DNA of 64,000 nucleotides from Streptomyces kaniharaensis (GTDB lineage: Bacteria; Actinomycetota; Actinomycetes; Streptomycetales; Streptomycetaceae). Positions 1 to 11,211 of the stretch are shown piece by piece (the first letter of the stretch is position 1; the number at the start of each line of letters is the position of its first letter). The position numbers were made by a program, and so were the translations under genes. The stretch is taken from contig NZ_WBOF01000001.1 of the NCBI RefSeq assembly GCF_009569385.1, forward strand, positions 1,612,001-1,676,000, read 5' to 3'. The notes below the pieces were generated by a model. The model was not told where the DNA came from. It saw only the letters and a list, made by a program, of their open reading frames with translations, and did no database searches.

Positions 1-303
1 CTCGTAGCGCAGGGTGATGCCGGCCTGGGCGGCCATCCGCTCGACGGCCTCGGCGAAGGTGAAGTGCTCGATCTTCATCAGGAAGGCGATGGTGTCGCCG
101 TTCTCCTGGCAGCCGAAGCAGTGGAAGACGCCCTTGGCGGGGTTCACGTAGAAGGAGGCGGACTTCTCGTCGTGGAAGGGGCAGACGCCCTTGTACTCGC
201 CGCCGCCACCGTTGGTCAGCTGTACGTAGTCGCCGACCACCGCGTCGATCGGCAGTGCGCTGCGCACCGCCTGTACGTCTTCATCCCTGATCCGCCCGGC
301 CAC
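1..303 (-). CDS. dnaG: DNA primase DnaG, N-terminal part (runs off the window)
   Basis: DnaG makes the RNA primers for chromosomal replication. The 101 codons present encode the CHC2 zinc-binding domain: 'VCPFHDEKSASFYVNP' followed by 'VFHCFGCQENGD' gives the Cys-His...Cys-X2-Cys pattern that binds template DNA. The start is a GTG at 301-303 giving 'MAGRIRDEDV', the usual actinobacterial primase start. Catalytic TOPRIM and helicase-binding domains lie beyond the window edge. It follows dgt on the same strand with a 56-nt gap, the common actinobacterial dgt-dnaG arrangement, so co-transcription is likely. A strong inverted repeat covers the start codon. No clear Shine-Dalgarno is visible. Confidence 0.95.
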   Translation of the reverse strand, partial: MAGRIRDEDVQAVRSALPIDAVVGDYVQLTNGGGGEYKGVCPFHDEKSASFYVNPAKGVFHCFGCQENGDTIAFLMKIEHFTFAEAVERMAAQAGITLRYE

Positions 304-338
304 CCCGGAAGTCTACTGGGGTGGCCGGAGTTTCCGGC
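296..338 (-). promoter_or_regulatory. Overlapping inverted repeats over the dnaG start codon
   Basis: Positions 296-306 and 318-328 are perfect 11-base complements (CCGGCCACCCC / GGGGTGGCCGG) with an 11-nt loop. The dnaG GTG at 301-303 lies inside the 3' arm of the transcript. A second hairpin (324-329 with 333-338, 3-nt loop) uses part of the same 5' arm, so the two structures exclude each other. This could tune dnaG translation after dgt, but that is inference. Confidence 0.45.
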
Positions 339-359
339 TGCGCCGGGGGGCCGGTCCGC

Positions 360-1673
360 TCACGTCCAGGCGGCGCCGACGAGTTTGGCGTGGAGGGCCA
401 GGGCGGAGGCGTCGGTGAGGGTCGCGATCTGGTCGATGACCGTGCGCAGGGCGGCGCGGTCGTCCTCGGCCTCGCGGTAGAGGGCGGCGAAGACCGGGTC
501 CAGGCCCTCGGGGGCGCGTTGGGTGAGCACGTAGGCCAGCTCGGCGATCACGATCCGTTGGCGGGCCCGCAGCTGCGCCTGCTCGTCGCGCTGCATCACG
601 TAGCGGACGGCGACCGCCTTGAGCACCGCGCACTCCAGCCGGACGTCCCGCGGCACCACCAGCTCGGCCGTGTACCGGGTGAGCCGGCCGGGGCCGTAGC
701 GGGCCCGGGTGGCCTGTTCGGCGGCCAGGCAGAAGCGGCCGATCAGCTGGCTGGTGAGGTCCTTGAGGCCCGCCCGGGCCCGCGCGGTGCCGTCGTAGGA
801 GCGGGGCCACCAGTCCTGGGCGAGCAGTCGGTCGAGGGCGGCGGCGAGCTCCTCCGGTTCGGCGTCGCGGGCGTAGCGCTCGGCGACCTTGAAGAGTTCG
901 GCGCGCTCGCTCGGGGCGCGCAGGGCGGCCGGGTCGATGTGACCGGCCTGGAGGCCGTCCTCGACGTCGTGGGTGGAGTAGGCGACGTCGTCGGACCAGT
1001 CCATGACGGTGGCCTCGAAGCACTTGCGCCCGGGCGGGGAGCCGGCCCGCAGCCAGCGGAAGACCGGCAGGTCGTCGGCGTAGACGCCGTACTTGGGCGA
1101 GGCCGGGTCGACGGGGTGGGCGCCGCGGCTCCACGGGTACTTGGTGGCGGCGTCGAGGGCGGCGCGGGTCAGGTTGAGGCCGACGCTGCGGCCGGGCCAG
1201 GGGGCGAGCCGGGCGGCGGGCTGCTCGTCCTGCGGGGCGAAGCGCTTGGGTTCGAGGCGGGTGAGGATGCGCAGCGACTGCGCGTTGCCCTCGAAGCCGC
1301 CGCAGGCCTCGGCGGCCTGGTCGAGGGCCTCCTCGCCGGTGTGGCCGAACGGCGGGTGGCCGATGTCGTGGGCCAGGCAGCCGGTCTCGACGAGGTCCGG
1401 GTCGCAGCCGAGGGCCGCTCCCAACTCCCGCCCGACCTGGGCGCATTCGAGGGAGTGGGTGAGCCGGGTGCGGGGGAAGTCACTGCGCATCGGGGCGACC
1501 ACCTGGGTGGTGCCGGCCAGGCGGCGGAGCGCGGCCGAGTGCAGCACCCGGGCGCGGTCGCGCTGGAACGCCGTACGGCCGGGGCGCTTGTCCGGTTCGG
1601 GCACCCAGCGGGCCTCGGCGGCGTGGTCGTACGGGAGCGGGGCGGCGGCGGGGCGGTGCGCGGTGTCGTCCAT
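360..1673 (-). CDS. dgt: Deoxyguanosinetriphosphate triphosphohydrolase-like protein
   Basis: HD-domain dNTP triphosphohydrolase (437 aa), predicted to cleave dGTP or other dNTPs to the nucleoside and tripolyphosphate. The HD metal site is visible: 'RLTHSLE' with H73, then '[16 protein letters not shown]' with H102-D103 and H106/H111. The N-terminus '[26 protein letters not shown]' type block is diagnostic of the Dgt-like family. Length agrees with the actinobacterial dGTPase-like group rather than the 500-aa E. coli enzyme, so the true substrate may differ. ATG start at 1673. Lies directly upstream of dnaG on the same strand, which links nucleotide pool control with priming. Confidence 0.93.
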   Translation of the reverse strand: MDDTAHRPAAAPLPYDHAAEARWVPEPDKRPGRTAFQRDRARVLHSAALRRLAGTTQVVAPMRSDFPRTRLTHSLECAQVGRELGAALGCDPDLVETGCLAHDIGHPPFGHTGEEALDQAAEACGGFEGNAQSLRILTRLEPKRFAPQDEQPAARLAPWPGRSVGLNLTRAALDAATKYPWSRGAHPVDPASPKYGVYADDLPVFRWLRAGSPPGRKCFEATVMDWSDDVAYSTHDVEDGLQAGHIDPAALRAPSERAELFKVAERYARDAEPEELAAALDRLLAQDWWPRSYDGTARARAGLKDLTSQLIGRFCLAAEQATRARYGPGRLTRYTAELVVPRDVRLECAVLKAVAVRYVMQRDEQAQLRARQRIVIAELAYVLTQRAPEGLDPVFAALYREAEDDRAALRTVIDQIATLTDASALALHAKLVGAAWT

Positions 1674-1775
1674 ATGGTTCTCACCGTACGCCGGGCCTCC
1701 GACACGCGGGGTGTGCCGCGCGAAGGAGCGTGAGCCGGCGCGTGAACTCTCCCCGCACGCCGTCCCGCTCGAGGT

Positions 1776-2777
1776 TCAGCCCCGAACGGCCTTCAAAACA
1801 GCGGTGGCGACCGCCTCCTGGCCCTTGGCGTTGGGGTGGATCGCCGCCAGGCCCGGGGCCGGGAAGGGCGGCTCGACCCAGCGGGTGGCCTCGCCGGCGC
1901 ACATGTCGTGCCCGGCGGACGGCGCGGCGGCGTCCACGAACACCGCCCCGGCGCTCTCCGCGCGCGTCTTGAGCATGCCGTTGAGCTGCTGTTCCTTCTC
2001 CACCAGGAAGCCGATGTCGGCGGCGGCGACGGTGCCGCCGAGCACCGGCAGGCAGCTCGCCGGGTCCGCCGGGAGCAGCGCCGGGTAGCCGATCACGTAC
2101 ACCCGGGCCTGCGGGGAGCGGCGCCTGATCTCCTGGAGGGCCTGGCCGAGCCGTTCACCGGTCGCGTCGACCCTGCTCCGGACCTGATCGGTGCCGTCGC
2201 CGGCGTAGTGGTCGCGGCAGGGCGAGGTGGCGCGTTCGCCGCTGACCAGGCCCTTCACCGTGTCCATCAGGTTGTCCTTGGCGCACTGGGTGACGACCTC
2301 CATGAAGCCCGCGTCGTTGCCGCCGATCCCGAGGGTGACCAGCCGGGTGGCCGGGGTCAGCGCGTCGAACTGGGGCGGGTTGGCCCCGGCGTCGGTCTGC
2401 TGGGCGCGGGTGAGGTCGCCGGTGCGGGCGCCGCTGCAGCTGACGTCCTGGAACTGCCCGGCCGCCAGCCCGAGCGCTTTCGCCACCAGCGACGGGTAGT
2501 TGACCGCCGAGCGGGCGCAGCCCTTCGGGTCGCCCACCTGCGGGGTGATCTTCGGCCCGGAGGTGTACGAGTCGCCGAGCGCCACGTACGGCCCGGAGGG
2601 CGTCGGGGTCGGGGTCGGCGTGGGGGTCGGCGTCGAGGTCGACGCGGGGTCGGCCGAGGAGCGGGCGGGCAGGGCGCCCGCGAAGCCCTTCTCCGGTCCG
2701 CCGCCGGAACTGCACGCTGCGAGCAGCACCGCGGCCAGCCCGGCGGCCGTCACGGCGGCGGCCGGGCGTGTGGTCAT
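1776..2777 (-). CDS. Secreted SGNH/GDSL hydrolase lipoprotein
   Basis: Predicted esterase/lipase-type SGNH hydrolase anchored as a lipoprotein (333 aa). The signal peptide ends in the lipobox 'LLAAC' with C22. A Thr-Pro repeat linker (about residues 46-61) leads into the catalytic domain, where 'ALGDSYTSG' holds the nucleophile Ser70 (block I), 'GIGGNDAGF' gives block III Asn154, and 'HPNAKGQ' gives the catalytic His near 314. Cys pairs in the domain (for example 'VSCSGA', 'HDMCAG') fit the disulphide-rich Streptomyces lipase group. The ATG at 2777 is preferred over one 33 bases upstream because it begins directly with the signal peptide. Substrate unknown. Confidence 0.85.
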   Translation of the reverse strand: MTTRPAAAVTAAGLAAVLLAACSSGGGPEKGFAGALPARSSADPASTSTPTPTPTPTPTPSGPYVALGDSYTSGPKITPQVGDPKGCARSAVNYPSLVAKALGLAAGQFQDVSCSGARTGDLTRAQQTDAGANPPQFDALTPATRLVTLGIGGNDAGFMEVVTQCAKDNLMDTVKGLVSGERATSPCRDHYAGDGTDQVRSRVDATGERLGQALQEIRRRSPQARVYVIGYPALLPADPASCLPVLGGTVAAADIGFLVEKEQQLNGMLKTRAESAGAVFVDAAAPSAGHDMCAGEATRWVEPPFPAPGLAAIHPNAKGQEAVATAVLKAVRG

Positions 2778-2877
2778 CGGCAAGGCTTCCCCCCCGGGGG
2801 TCGGAGTCACGGGCGTCTCCTGCGGCGGCCCGTCCCCCGGGCACCGCAGGGGCCAACGAACGGCACCCGCCGAATGA

Positions 2878-2893
2878 CTCCCGCTTGCGGGAG
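2878..2893 (-). terminator. Short hairpin after the PAC2 gene
   Basis: A 6-bp perfect stem (CTCCCG / CGGGAG) with a 4-nt loop lies 2 nt past the stop of the PAC2-family gene on the minus strand. There is no T-run, as is common for Streptomyces terminators. Confidence 0.4.
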
Positions 2894-2895
2894 CT

Positions 2896-3840
2896 CTACT
2901 CGGCGCCCCGCTCGTGATCGGCCAGGAACTGCTCGAAGCGCCGGCCCAGCTCGTCCGCGGACGGCAGGTCCACCGGTTCGGCCAGCAGGCTCTCCCGGCT
3001 CTCCACGCCCGCCACGGCGTCGTACTGGCCTTCCATGCCGCGGATCGCCGAGCGCAACTCGTCGTCCCCCTGCGACAGCTGTTCCTCGATTTCGGCGAAC
3101 ACCTCGTCGACCCGGCGGCGCAGCGGGGTGCCCGGCAGCACCAGGCCGGTGGCGGACTGCACCGCCTCCAGGATCAGCACCGCGGCCGCCGGGTAGGCCG
3201 AGCGGGCCACGTAGTGGGGGACGTGCACGGCGAAGCCCAGCACGTCGTGCCCGGCCTCGGCGAGCCGGTACTCCAGCAGCGCCTGCGCGCTGCCCGGGAC
3301 CTGCGCCTGCTCGAACCACTGCGGGTAGTCGGCGGCGAGGTCCAGTCGGTTGCCGTGCGGGGTCAGGCCGACCGGGCGGGTGTGCGGCACGCCCATCGGG
3401 ATGCCGTGGAAGTCCAGGCTCAGCCGGACCTCGAAGCGTTCCACCAGCTCCCGGACGGCGGCGCCGAAGCGCTCCCACTCGACGTCCGGCTCGGGCCCGG
3501 TGAGCAGCAGGAACGGCGCGCCGGCGGCGTCACGGACGAGCTGGAGCAGGATCTCCGGCGGGTCGTAGGACGTCCAGCGGTCGCGGTCGAAGGCCATCGC
3601 GGGGCGGCGCGCCCGGTAGTCGACCAGGCGGTCGTGGTCGAAGCGGGCCACCACCCGCGGCGAGCCCGTCTCGAGCAGGTGGGCCACCACCTGGCCGCCG
3701 GCCTCCCCGGCGTCCATGAAGCCCTCGAAGTGGTGGAGCAGCACGAGGCCCGCGCCGGTGTCGCGCAACTCCGCGTTGGCCGCGGCCACGGCGGCCACGC
3801 CCTGCTGATCCAGCTCGTACAACGCCTGGAAGTCACGCAC
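2896..3840 (-). CDS. PAC2 family protein
   Basis: 314-aa member of the PAC2 family, related to proteasome-assembly chaperones and widespread in Actinobacteria, where the exact role is unsettled. Features that fit are the N-terminal '[20 protein letters not shown]' type block, '[16 protein letters not shown]' in the middle, '[15 protein letters not shown]', and a C-terminal acidic helix-rich tail ending with '[18 protein letters not shown]'. The start is a GTG at 3840, with only a weak ribosome site. A 730-bp gene-free stretch lies upstream. No transmembrane segment or signal peptide is seen. Family assignment is firm, function is not. Confidence 0.8.
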   Translation of the reverse strand: MRDFQALYELDQQGVAAVAAANAELRDTGAGLVLLHHFEGFMDAGEAGGQVVAHLLETGSPRVVARFDHDRLVDYRARRPAMAFDRDRWTSYDPPEILLQLVRDAAGAPFLLLTGPEPDVEWERFGAAVRELVERFEVRLSLDFHGIPMGVPHTRPVGLTPHGNRLDLAADYPQWFEQAQVPGSAQALLEYRLAEAGHDVLGFAVHVPHYVARSAYPAAAVLILEAVQSATGLVLPGTPLRRRVDEVFAEIEEQLSQGDDELRSAIRGMEGQYDAVAGVESRESLLAEPVDLPSADELGRRFEQFLADHERGAE

Positions 3841-4570
3841 CGCGCACCCAACCCCGTTCTCTGCTCATCACGACGTACCGGCTTGTCGCCCTTCTCGTCA
3901 CTCCAGCGTGCCGGGCCCCACCGGAATTCCCGCCCGCCCGGACGGCCTCGCCGACGACCTCTCGAACGGCCGCACTGACAGCCGCACCGACGACCTCTCC
4001 GACGGCCGCGCCGGCGCTCTCGGCCGACCGCTTCGAACCATGATCGCACTCGATCGAAAAGCCCCTGGTCAGGGGTATGCTCAGGGGTGTCCGGCCGGCT
4101 GGTCCACAGCGTGCCGGACCGGCCCGCGCAGCCATTCGCGTGCCGCGAAGTGACGCACCGCCTTCTGGCGGGTATCGTCCTCTCGCTGCCTCGCATCGTC
4201 GCGTCGTCATCACGTCGTCCGTAACGCCGTCGATCACGTCCCGGATCGGTGCTGGCCAGCCAACCACGACGCTTCTTGCCTTCACCTGGCCGCCTGCTTC
4301 CCTTCGCGCTCTCGTTTCCTTCTCGGCCATTTCGCGGACGCACACTGTCCCCTCGCTCGTCCTGCCGGACCGGTCCGTGGACCCGCGTCCGTTCCGGCAC
4401 CGCGCCGCCCGCTCCGGGCCGCCGCCGCCCCGCCCCTGCCCGACCGGCTCTCCGGCGTGCACAGGGGTACCCGGCGACGGACTCCGGGGCGGGGCGAACC
4501 AGTCCACCGCAGCCCGTGCCGTACCCCGGCGCGGGAGGCACCCTCCGACCGATGAAGGACCGAAGGTTCC
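3841..4570. other. 730-bp gene-free region between divergent genes
   Basis: No convincing gene in any frame; the frames that stay open have poor third-position bias and no ribosome site. It holds an imperfect direct repeat of about 36 bases (GACGACCTCTCSRACGGCCG core at about 3954 and 3990). It also has an inverted repeat CCCCTG/CAGGGG (4062-4075), and the octamer TCAGGGGT twice with a 12-base period (4069-4076, 4081-4088). Another short palindrome GATCG-N4-CGATC lies near 4042-4055. These may be control sites for the PAC2 gene (minus) or the acetyltransferase (plus). Confidence 0.4.
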
Positions 4571-5302
4571 GTGCCCGTACCTGTCATCCTCACCGGCCGC
4601 ACCGTGCGGCTGGAGCCCCTCGCCGCGCACCACGCCGAGGCCATCGCCGAGGCCGGCGCCGAGGACCGTACGACCTACGCCTTCACCCCCGTCCCGCACG
4701 GCCTGGAAGCGGCCCGCGACTACATCGCGCGCGCCCTCGCCGACCAGGCCGCGGGCCGGTCGCTGCCGTTCGCGACGGTGAGCGTCGCCGACGGCCGGGT
4801 GGTCGGCTCCACCCGCTTCCTGGAACTCGACTACTGGCAGGGCCCGCTGGTCTGGCCGCCGGTGCCCGGCGTGCCGTTCGGCGACCCTGCCACGGCCGTC
4901 CCGGACGCCGCCGAGATCGGCAACACCTGGCTCTCGCCGCGGGCCCAGGGCACCGGCATCAACACCGAGGCCAAGCTGCTGATGCTGCGCCACGCCTTCG
5001 AGACGTGGGGCGTGCAGCGGATCTCGCTGCGCGCCGACGCCCGCAACCTGCGCTCGCGTGCCGCCATCGAGCGGCTCGGCGCGACGTCCGAGGGCGTCCG
5101 CCGGGCGCACTCGCGCGGGCTGGACGGGGTGGTGCGGTCCACCGCGTTCTACTCGATCCTCGACTCCGAGTGGCCGGCCGTCCGGGACATCATCGAGCTG
5201 CGGATCGCCGCCGCCACCTCGCCGAGCGCCCCGGATCCGGCGATCAACCAGGAGTGCCTTAGACACGGCGGCAGCGGCACCGGGCACCTGATCACGGCCT
5301 GA
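4571..5302 (+). CDS. GNAT family N-acetyltransferase (RimJ/RimL type)
   Basis: 243-aa acetyl-CoA-dependent acyltransferase of the RimL-like group, probably acting on a protein N-terminus or a small amine. The family hallmarks are the N-terminal 'LTGRTVRLEPLAAHHAEAI', the strand 'ATVSVADGRVVGSTRF', the acetyl-CoA loop around 'LSPRAQGTGINTEAKLLML', and 'RISLRADARNLRSRAAIERLGATSEG' with the typical Asn-X2-Ser-X3-I-X3-G motif. GTG start at 4571 follows a GAAGG ribosome site. The last 27 or so residues extend beyond the usual fold and look unstructured. Its stop overlaps the convergent ADP-ribosylglycohydrolase gene by 11 bp. Substrate cannot be predicted. Confidence 0.85.
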   Translation: MPVPVILTGRTVRLEPLAAHHAEAIAEAGAEDRTTYAFTPVPHGLEAARDYIARALADQAAGRSLPFATVSVADGRVVGSTRFLELDYWQGPLVWPPVPGVPFGDPATAVPDAAEIGNTWLSPRAQGTGINTEAKLLMLRHAFETWGVQRISLRADARNLRSRAAIERLGATSEGVRRAHSRGLDGVVRSTAFYSILDSEWPAVRDIIELRIAAATSPSAPDPAINQECLRHGGSGTGHLITA

Positions 5303-6551
5303 GGGGCGACCACCCACCGCCGGCGGCGTTCCTCAGGACCCGGGTGAGGACGTCGAGGCACCCGCCGTCCGGTTCCATCGGGAACCGGCTGTAGGCCGTC
5401 TCGGCGACGGCGGACACCGGCCGCCATCCGTCCCGGACGCGGGCGACGGTCACCTCCCAGCGGGCGCGGCCCTTCGGGTCGCACAGCCGGAGGGTGCCCT
5501 CGTGGGTGTGGAGCCGCCAGCGGTAGTCGACCGCGGCCGGATCGGATCCGGTCCGGATGCGCTGCCACTGTTCGTCCGTCCACACCACGTCCGGGACGGG
5601 ATGGGGGCGTGGCACCAGCATCCCCTCGCTGCCCTGACCGCCTGGAACGCTGCCTGCTTCGGGGAATGCCCAGGCCGGCAGCGGCTCGCGGGCGGCGATC
5701 CAGGCGGCGGGGATGCCGTGGGTGCCGGTGTACGCGGCGACCACTCCCCCGGTGATCGCGGCGACGGTGTCCATGTCGCCGCCGGCCGCGATCGCCTCCC
5801 AGACGGCGGCCGGGTAGTCGGTGAGCCGTCGGGCCGCGCACCAGAGGGCGTACGGCACGGTGTCGGCCGCGGACGTCCTGCTGCCGTTGCCGAGCACCTT
5901 GGCGGCGACCCGAAGGTCCGGTTCGGCGAGCAGTTCGGTCGCCTCGGACAGGCCGTCGTGGACGGCGCCGAGCGGGGTGTGGTGGGTGACCCGACCCAGA
6001 AAGCCCTTCGGCGTCATGCTCTCGGTCCGAGCCCGGACCGCGACGGCCGCCGCCACCGCGACCGCGATCGCGCCGTCCACGGCCTGCGGGTGGGTGTGGG
6101 TGATGACCGCCGTCCGGGCCGCCAGCCGGACGACCTCGTCCAGGTCCCCGGCGAGCGCCGCCCCGAGCGGAGCGACCCGCATCGCGGCGCCGTTGCCGTA
6201 CGAGCCCTGGCCGTCGAAGAGTTCGGCGGCCAGCGCCTTGGCGTCGCCGCCCTCGCGGATCAGCCGGAGCATCCGGTTGGCGGCCGGGCCGTAGCCGCGG
6301 TCGAAGTCGTGGCGGTCGGCGAAGGCGTGGGTGAGGTCGAAGGTGTCGACGGTGCCGCGTTCGGTGAGGGCGGCGTGCACCGAGCAGGCCATCTCGGTGT
6401 CGTCGGTCCACGGCCAGGGGCCGGGCGGGGCGGTGCGGGCGGCGAGGTGCGCGGCGGCGACCTCGGGGACGAAGAACTGGGCGCCGAGGGCGTCACCGAC
6501 GGCGAGGCCGTTGAGTGCGTCGAGCGCGGGGCCGGTGTGTGCGGTTGTCAT
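5292..6551 (-). CDS. ADP-ribosylglycohydrolase family protein with a C-terminal extension
   Basis: 419-aa (ADP-ribosyl)hydrolase of the DraG/ARH family, predicted to remove ADP-ribose from protein or other targets using two Mg ions. Metal ligands are visible as 'WTDDTEM' (T49-D50-D51-T52) and 'GGDMDTVAA' (D259, D261, T262). Also present are 'GLAVGDALGAQF' at the N-terminus and 'ITHTHPQAV' in the middle. The catalytic fold ends near residue 290, and about 125 further residues form an unassigned C-terminal domain containing 'WEVTVARVRDGWRPVS'. The ATG at 6551 begins right at the family start; upstream in-frame ATGs would add unrelated residues. Possible roles are stress or defence reversal of ADP-ribosylation. 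Confidence 0.85.
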   Translation of the reverse strand: MTTAHTGPALDALNGLAVGDALGAQFFVPEVAAAHLAARTAPPGPWPWTDDTEMACSVHAALTERGTVDTFDLTHAFADRHDFDRGYGPAANRMLRLIREGGDAKALAAELFDGQGSYGNGAAMRVAPLGAALAGDLDEVVRLAARTAVITHTHPQAVDGAIAVAVAAAVAVRARTESMTPKGFLGRVTHHTPLGAVHDGLSEATELLAEPDLRVAAKVLGNGSRTSAADTVPYALWCAARRLTDYPAAVWEAIAAGGDMDTVAAITGGVVAAYTGTHGIPAAWIAAREPLPAWAFPEAGSVPGGQGSEGMLVPRPHPVPDVVWTDEQWQRIRTGSDPAAVDYRWRLHTHEGTLRLCDPKGRARWEVTVARVRDGWRPVSAVAETAYSRFPMEPDGGCLDVLTRVLRNAAGGGWSPLRP

Positions 6552-6660
6552 ATGGGCCCAGCTCAGCGCTTCGGCCGGGGCTCCGTCAACATCTTTGCCG
6601 GCACGCCCCCGACGGGCGATGTTTCGCATACCTCCCATTCGGGCGGGCAGCACACCGGTC

Positions 6661-7656
6661 ATGACCCGCGCGAACCCTCTCGACCCCGTCACGCTGCTCG
6701 GCGCCGACCAGCAGCACATCGTCACCCGGGCGCAGCTGCGCCGCCTCGGCGTCCCGCCCGGCACGATCGCCCACCGGCTGCGGGCCGGCGGGCCGTGGCA
6801 GCAGGTGCTGCCGCGGGTGATCTGCCTGCAGACCGGGCGGCTGACCGCTCCTCAACGGCTGCTAGCCGCACTCGCGTACGCGAGTCCGAAGGGGCGCGAA
6901 CCACAGGCCGGGGAGGTCCTGCTGACCGGGTTCGCGGTGCTGGCCGACGCGGGGCTGCCGAGTGCGGGGCACCCGGCCGACCTCGCGCGGGTCGACGTGC
7001 TGATCCCCGGGCCGCGGCGGGTCGGCGACCGCGGGTTCGTCCGGATCCACCGCGCGTCCGGGCCGATGCCGGGCGGGTACGAGCGCGACGACGGGCTGTG
7101 GAGCACCACCGTCGCGCGGGCGCTGGCGGATCTCGCCCCGCGCGAGACCGGGCAGCGCCGGTTCCGGGCGCTGTGCGCGGAGGCGGTGCAGCGGCGGCAC
7201 TGCGAACTCGGCGAGCTACTGGACTACTTGCTGGCCCGGCCGGGCTCGCTCGGGATGCCTCAGGTGGTCCAGGTGGTCGAGGACCTGACGGCCGGCGTGC
7301 GGTCGGTGGTCGAGGGCGAGGCGCGCGAGCTGCTGCACAACTCCGGCCTCCCGGAGCCGTTGTGGAACCCGGTGCTGTTCCTCGACGGCCGCTTCCTCGC
7401 CGTCCCGGACGCCTACTGGCCGCACGCCTGCGTGGCGTTGGAGATCGACTCCCGCGCCTGGCACCTGCGCCCGGCCGACCACGAACGAGGCCTGGCCCGC
7501 GCCAACCGCCTCACGGCCGCGGGCCTCCCGGTCGTACGCACCACCCCCGTCCAGCTCCGCCGCGACCCGACCCCGGTCCTGCACGAACTTACCGCCCTCC
7601 TCACCACCGGCCCACACGGCCCGCACTCCCGCATCAGCTGGCGCCGGGCGCGGTGA
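6661..7656 (+). CDS. AbiEi-type HTH / DUF559 nuclease-like protein
   Basis: 331-aa protein with two recognisable parts. The N-terminal 60 residues ('VTRAQLRRLGVPPGTIAHRL', then 'WQQVLPRVICLQTG') match the winged-helix 'AbiEi antitoxin N-terminal' domain. The C-terminus has a Vsr-like DUF559 core with a PD-(D/E)XK-like signature: D250 in 'VPDAYW' and E261-X-D263 in 'ALEIDSRAWH'. In actinobacteria such proteins are abundant, usually solitary, and of unknown function; annotation as an antitoxin is by domain only. No AbiEii toxin gene is adjacent. The ATG at 6661 is chosen because the HTH starts right after it. Divergent from the ADP-ribosylglycohydrolase with a 109-bp gap. Confidence 0.72.
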   Translation: MTRANPLDPVTLLGADQQHIVTRAQLRRLGVPPGTIAHRLRAGGPWQQVLPRVICLQTGRLTAPQRLLAALAYASPKGREPQAGEVLLTGFAVLADAGLPSAGHPADLARVDVLIPGPRRVGDRGFVRIHRASGPMPGGYERDDGLWSTTVARALADLAPRETGQRRFRALCAEAVQRRHCELGELLDYLLARPGSLGMPQVVQVVEDLTAGVRSVVEGEARELLHNSGLPEPLWNPVLFLDGRFLAVPDAYWPHACVALEIDSRAWHLRPADHERGLARANRLTAAGLPVVRTTPVQLRRDPTPVLHELTALLTTGPHGPHSRISWRRAR

Positions 7657-7722
7657 ACATCAGTCAGCAAAAGGCGAGTTGATGCCAAATCAGTTTTCCG
7701 TCGCTGGCGGCGAGGCGTCGCT

Positions 7723-8235
7723 TCAGCAGCGCGGGTCGATCTCCTGGAAGGTCGTGTAGTGGTCGGGCGACCAGTACTGCTCGCCGGTGCCGCCGGTGAC
7801 GACGCGGCGGGTGCCGCGGTCGTTGGAGCCCGGGGTGACGACGGTGAACTCGTGGTAGTAGCCGTCGGCCTTGCGCGGGAGGCGGTTCTCGCGGTTCTCA
7901 AAGACGATGCCGTCGCGGTTGTACGGGTAGGGGCCGCCCTTGGCGATCAGGCCGAGGGTGTCCTGGGCCTGGCTGGGGAGCTTGGTGCGGCAGACGTCGG
8001 CCAGCGCGGGGTCGGCGGGCACCCAGGTGCCGCTCGGGGCGGGGGCGCCTCCGGAGGGCGGGGACGGCTTGGGAGCGGAGGGCTTGGGGGCCGAGGAGCC
8101 CGCGGCCGTCGCGGTGGAGGTCGCGGCGGCCTTGGGGTGGCTGCTGCCCTTGCGTGTGAGGAGGTACCCGGCCGCGGCGAGGACCGCCAGGATCACGACG
8201 GCCACGACAACGAGCGGGCGGTTACGTCTGGTCAT
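7723..8235 (-). CDS. Membrane-anchored guanyl-specific ribonuclease (RNase Sa/T1 family)
   Basis: 170-aa endoribonuclease predicted to cleave RNA after guanosine outside the cell. Residues 7-27 form one membrane segment (uncleaved anchor or signal), followed by an Ala/Ser/Pro-rich linker to about residue 68. The catalytic domain closely matches RNase Sa: 'GYYHEFTVVTPG' holds the base Glu129, 'RGTRR' gives Arg140 and Arg144, and 'DHYTTF' gives the acid His159. C82 and C170 match the single disulphide of RNase Sa. No barstar-like inhibitor gene is adjacent, which fits a protein that folds only after export. ATG start at 8235. Confidence 0.9.
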   Translation of the reverse strand: MTRRNRPLVVVAVVILAVLAAAGYLLTRKGSSHPKAAATSTATAAGSSAPKPSAPKPSPPSGGAPAPSGTWVPADPALADVCRTKLPSQAQDTLGLIAKGGPYPYNRDGIVFENRENRLPRKADGYYHEFTVVTPGSNDRGTRRVVTGGTGEQYWSPDHYTTFQEIDPRC

Positions 8236-8280
8236 GCGCCCCAGCTTGGCAGGCAGTCAGGCGCCGGCCGACCAGGTCCC

Positions 8281-8364
8281 CCTGTGGTCGCCGCCACAGG
8301 GACGTCGCCGCACAGACGTACGGCCGGGCGGGGACGGACGCCGTTGTCCGTCCCCGCCCGGCCG
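8281..8364 (-). terminator. Two hairpins between ppdK and the ribonuclease gene
   Basis: 8321-8339 and 8346-8364 form a perfect 19-bp stem with a 6-nt loop (arm begins CGGCCGGGCG). A second, 7-bp perfect hairpin lies at 8281-8300 (CCTGTGG / CCACAGG). They follow the ppdK stop on the minus strand by about 140 nt and precede the ribonuclease start, so they most likely end ppdK transcription. No T-run. Confidence 0.7.
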
Positions 8365-8502
8365 TGTTACGTACGCCGGTTCTCCTGCGCCGAGCTCCGG
8401 TGTACGCCCTCCCGAGGGGAGGGAGAGCGGTCAGTCCGACCCGCGCGTTGAGTAGAGCGGACCCCTCGTGCCCGATGGCGGGCAAGGAGGGCGCCTACCC
8501 TC

Positions 8503-11211
<2,709 letters not shown>

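Noticed and set aside
2600..2645. Repetitive hexamers as a regulatory repeat
   Set aside because: They encode the Thr-Pro linker of the SGNH lipoprotein, which explains the repetition.
3908..4153. 81-aa plus-strand frame in the 730-bp gap
   Set aside because: No ribosome site, composition set by the direct repeat, and loss of codon bias in its second half.
3833..5317. 494-aa minus-strand frame across the GNAT gene and the gap
   Set aside because: No family similarity, repeat-derived low-complexity segments, and it overlaps a well-supported acetyltransferase.
6661..7656. Complete AbiE-type toxin-antitoxin system
   Set aside because: Only the AbiEi-like HTH/DUF559 protein is present; no AbiEii nucleotidyltransferase gene adjoins it.
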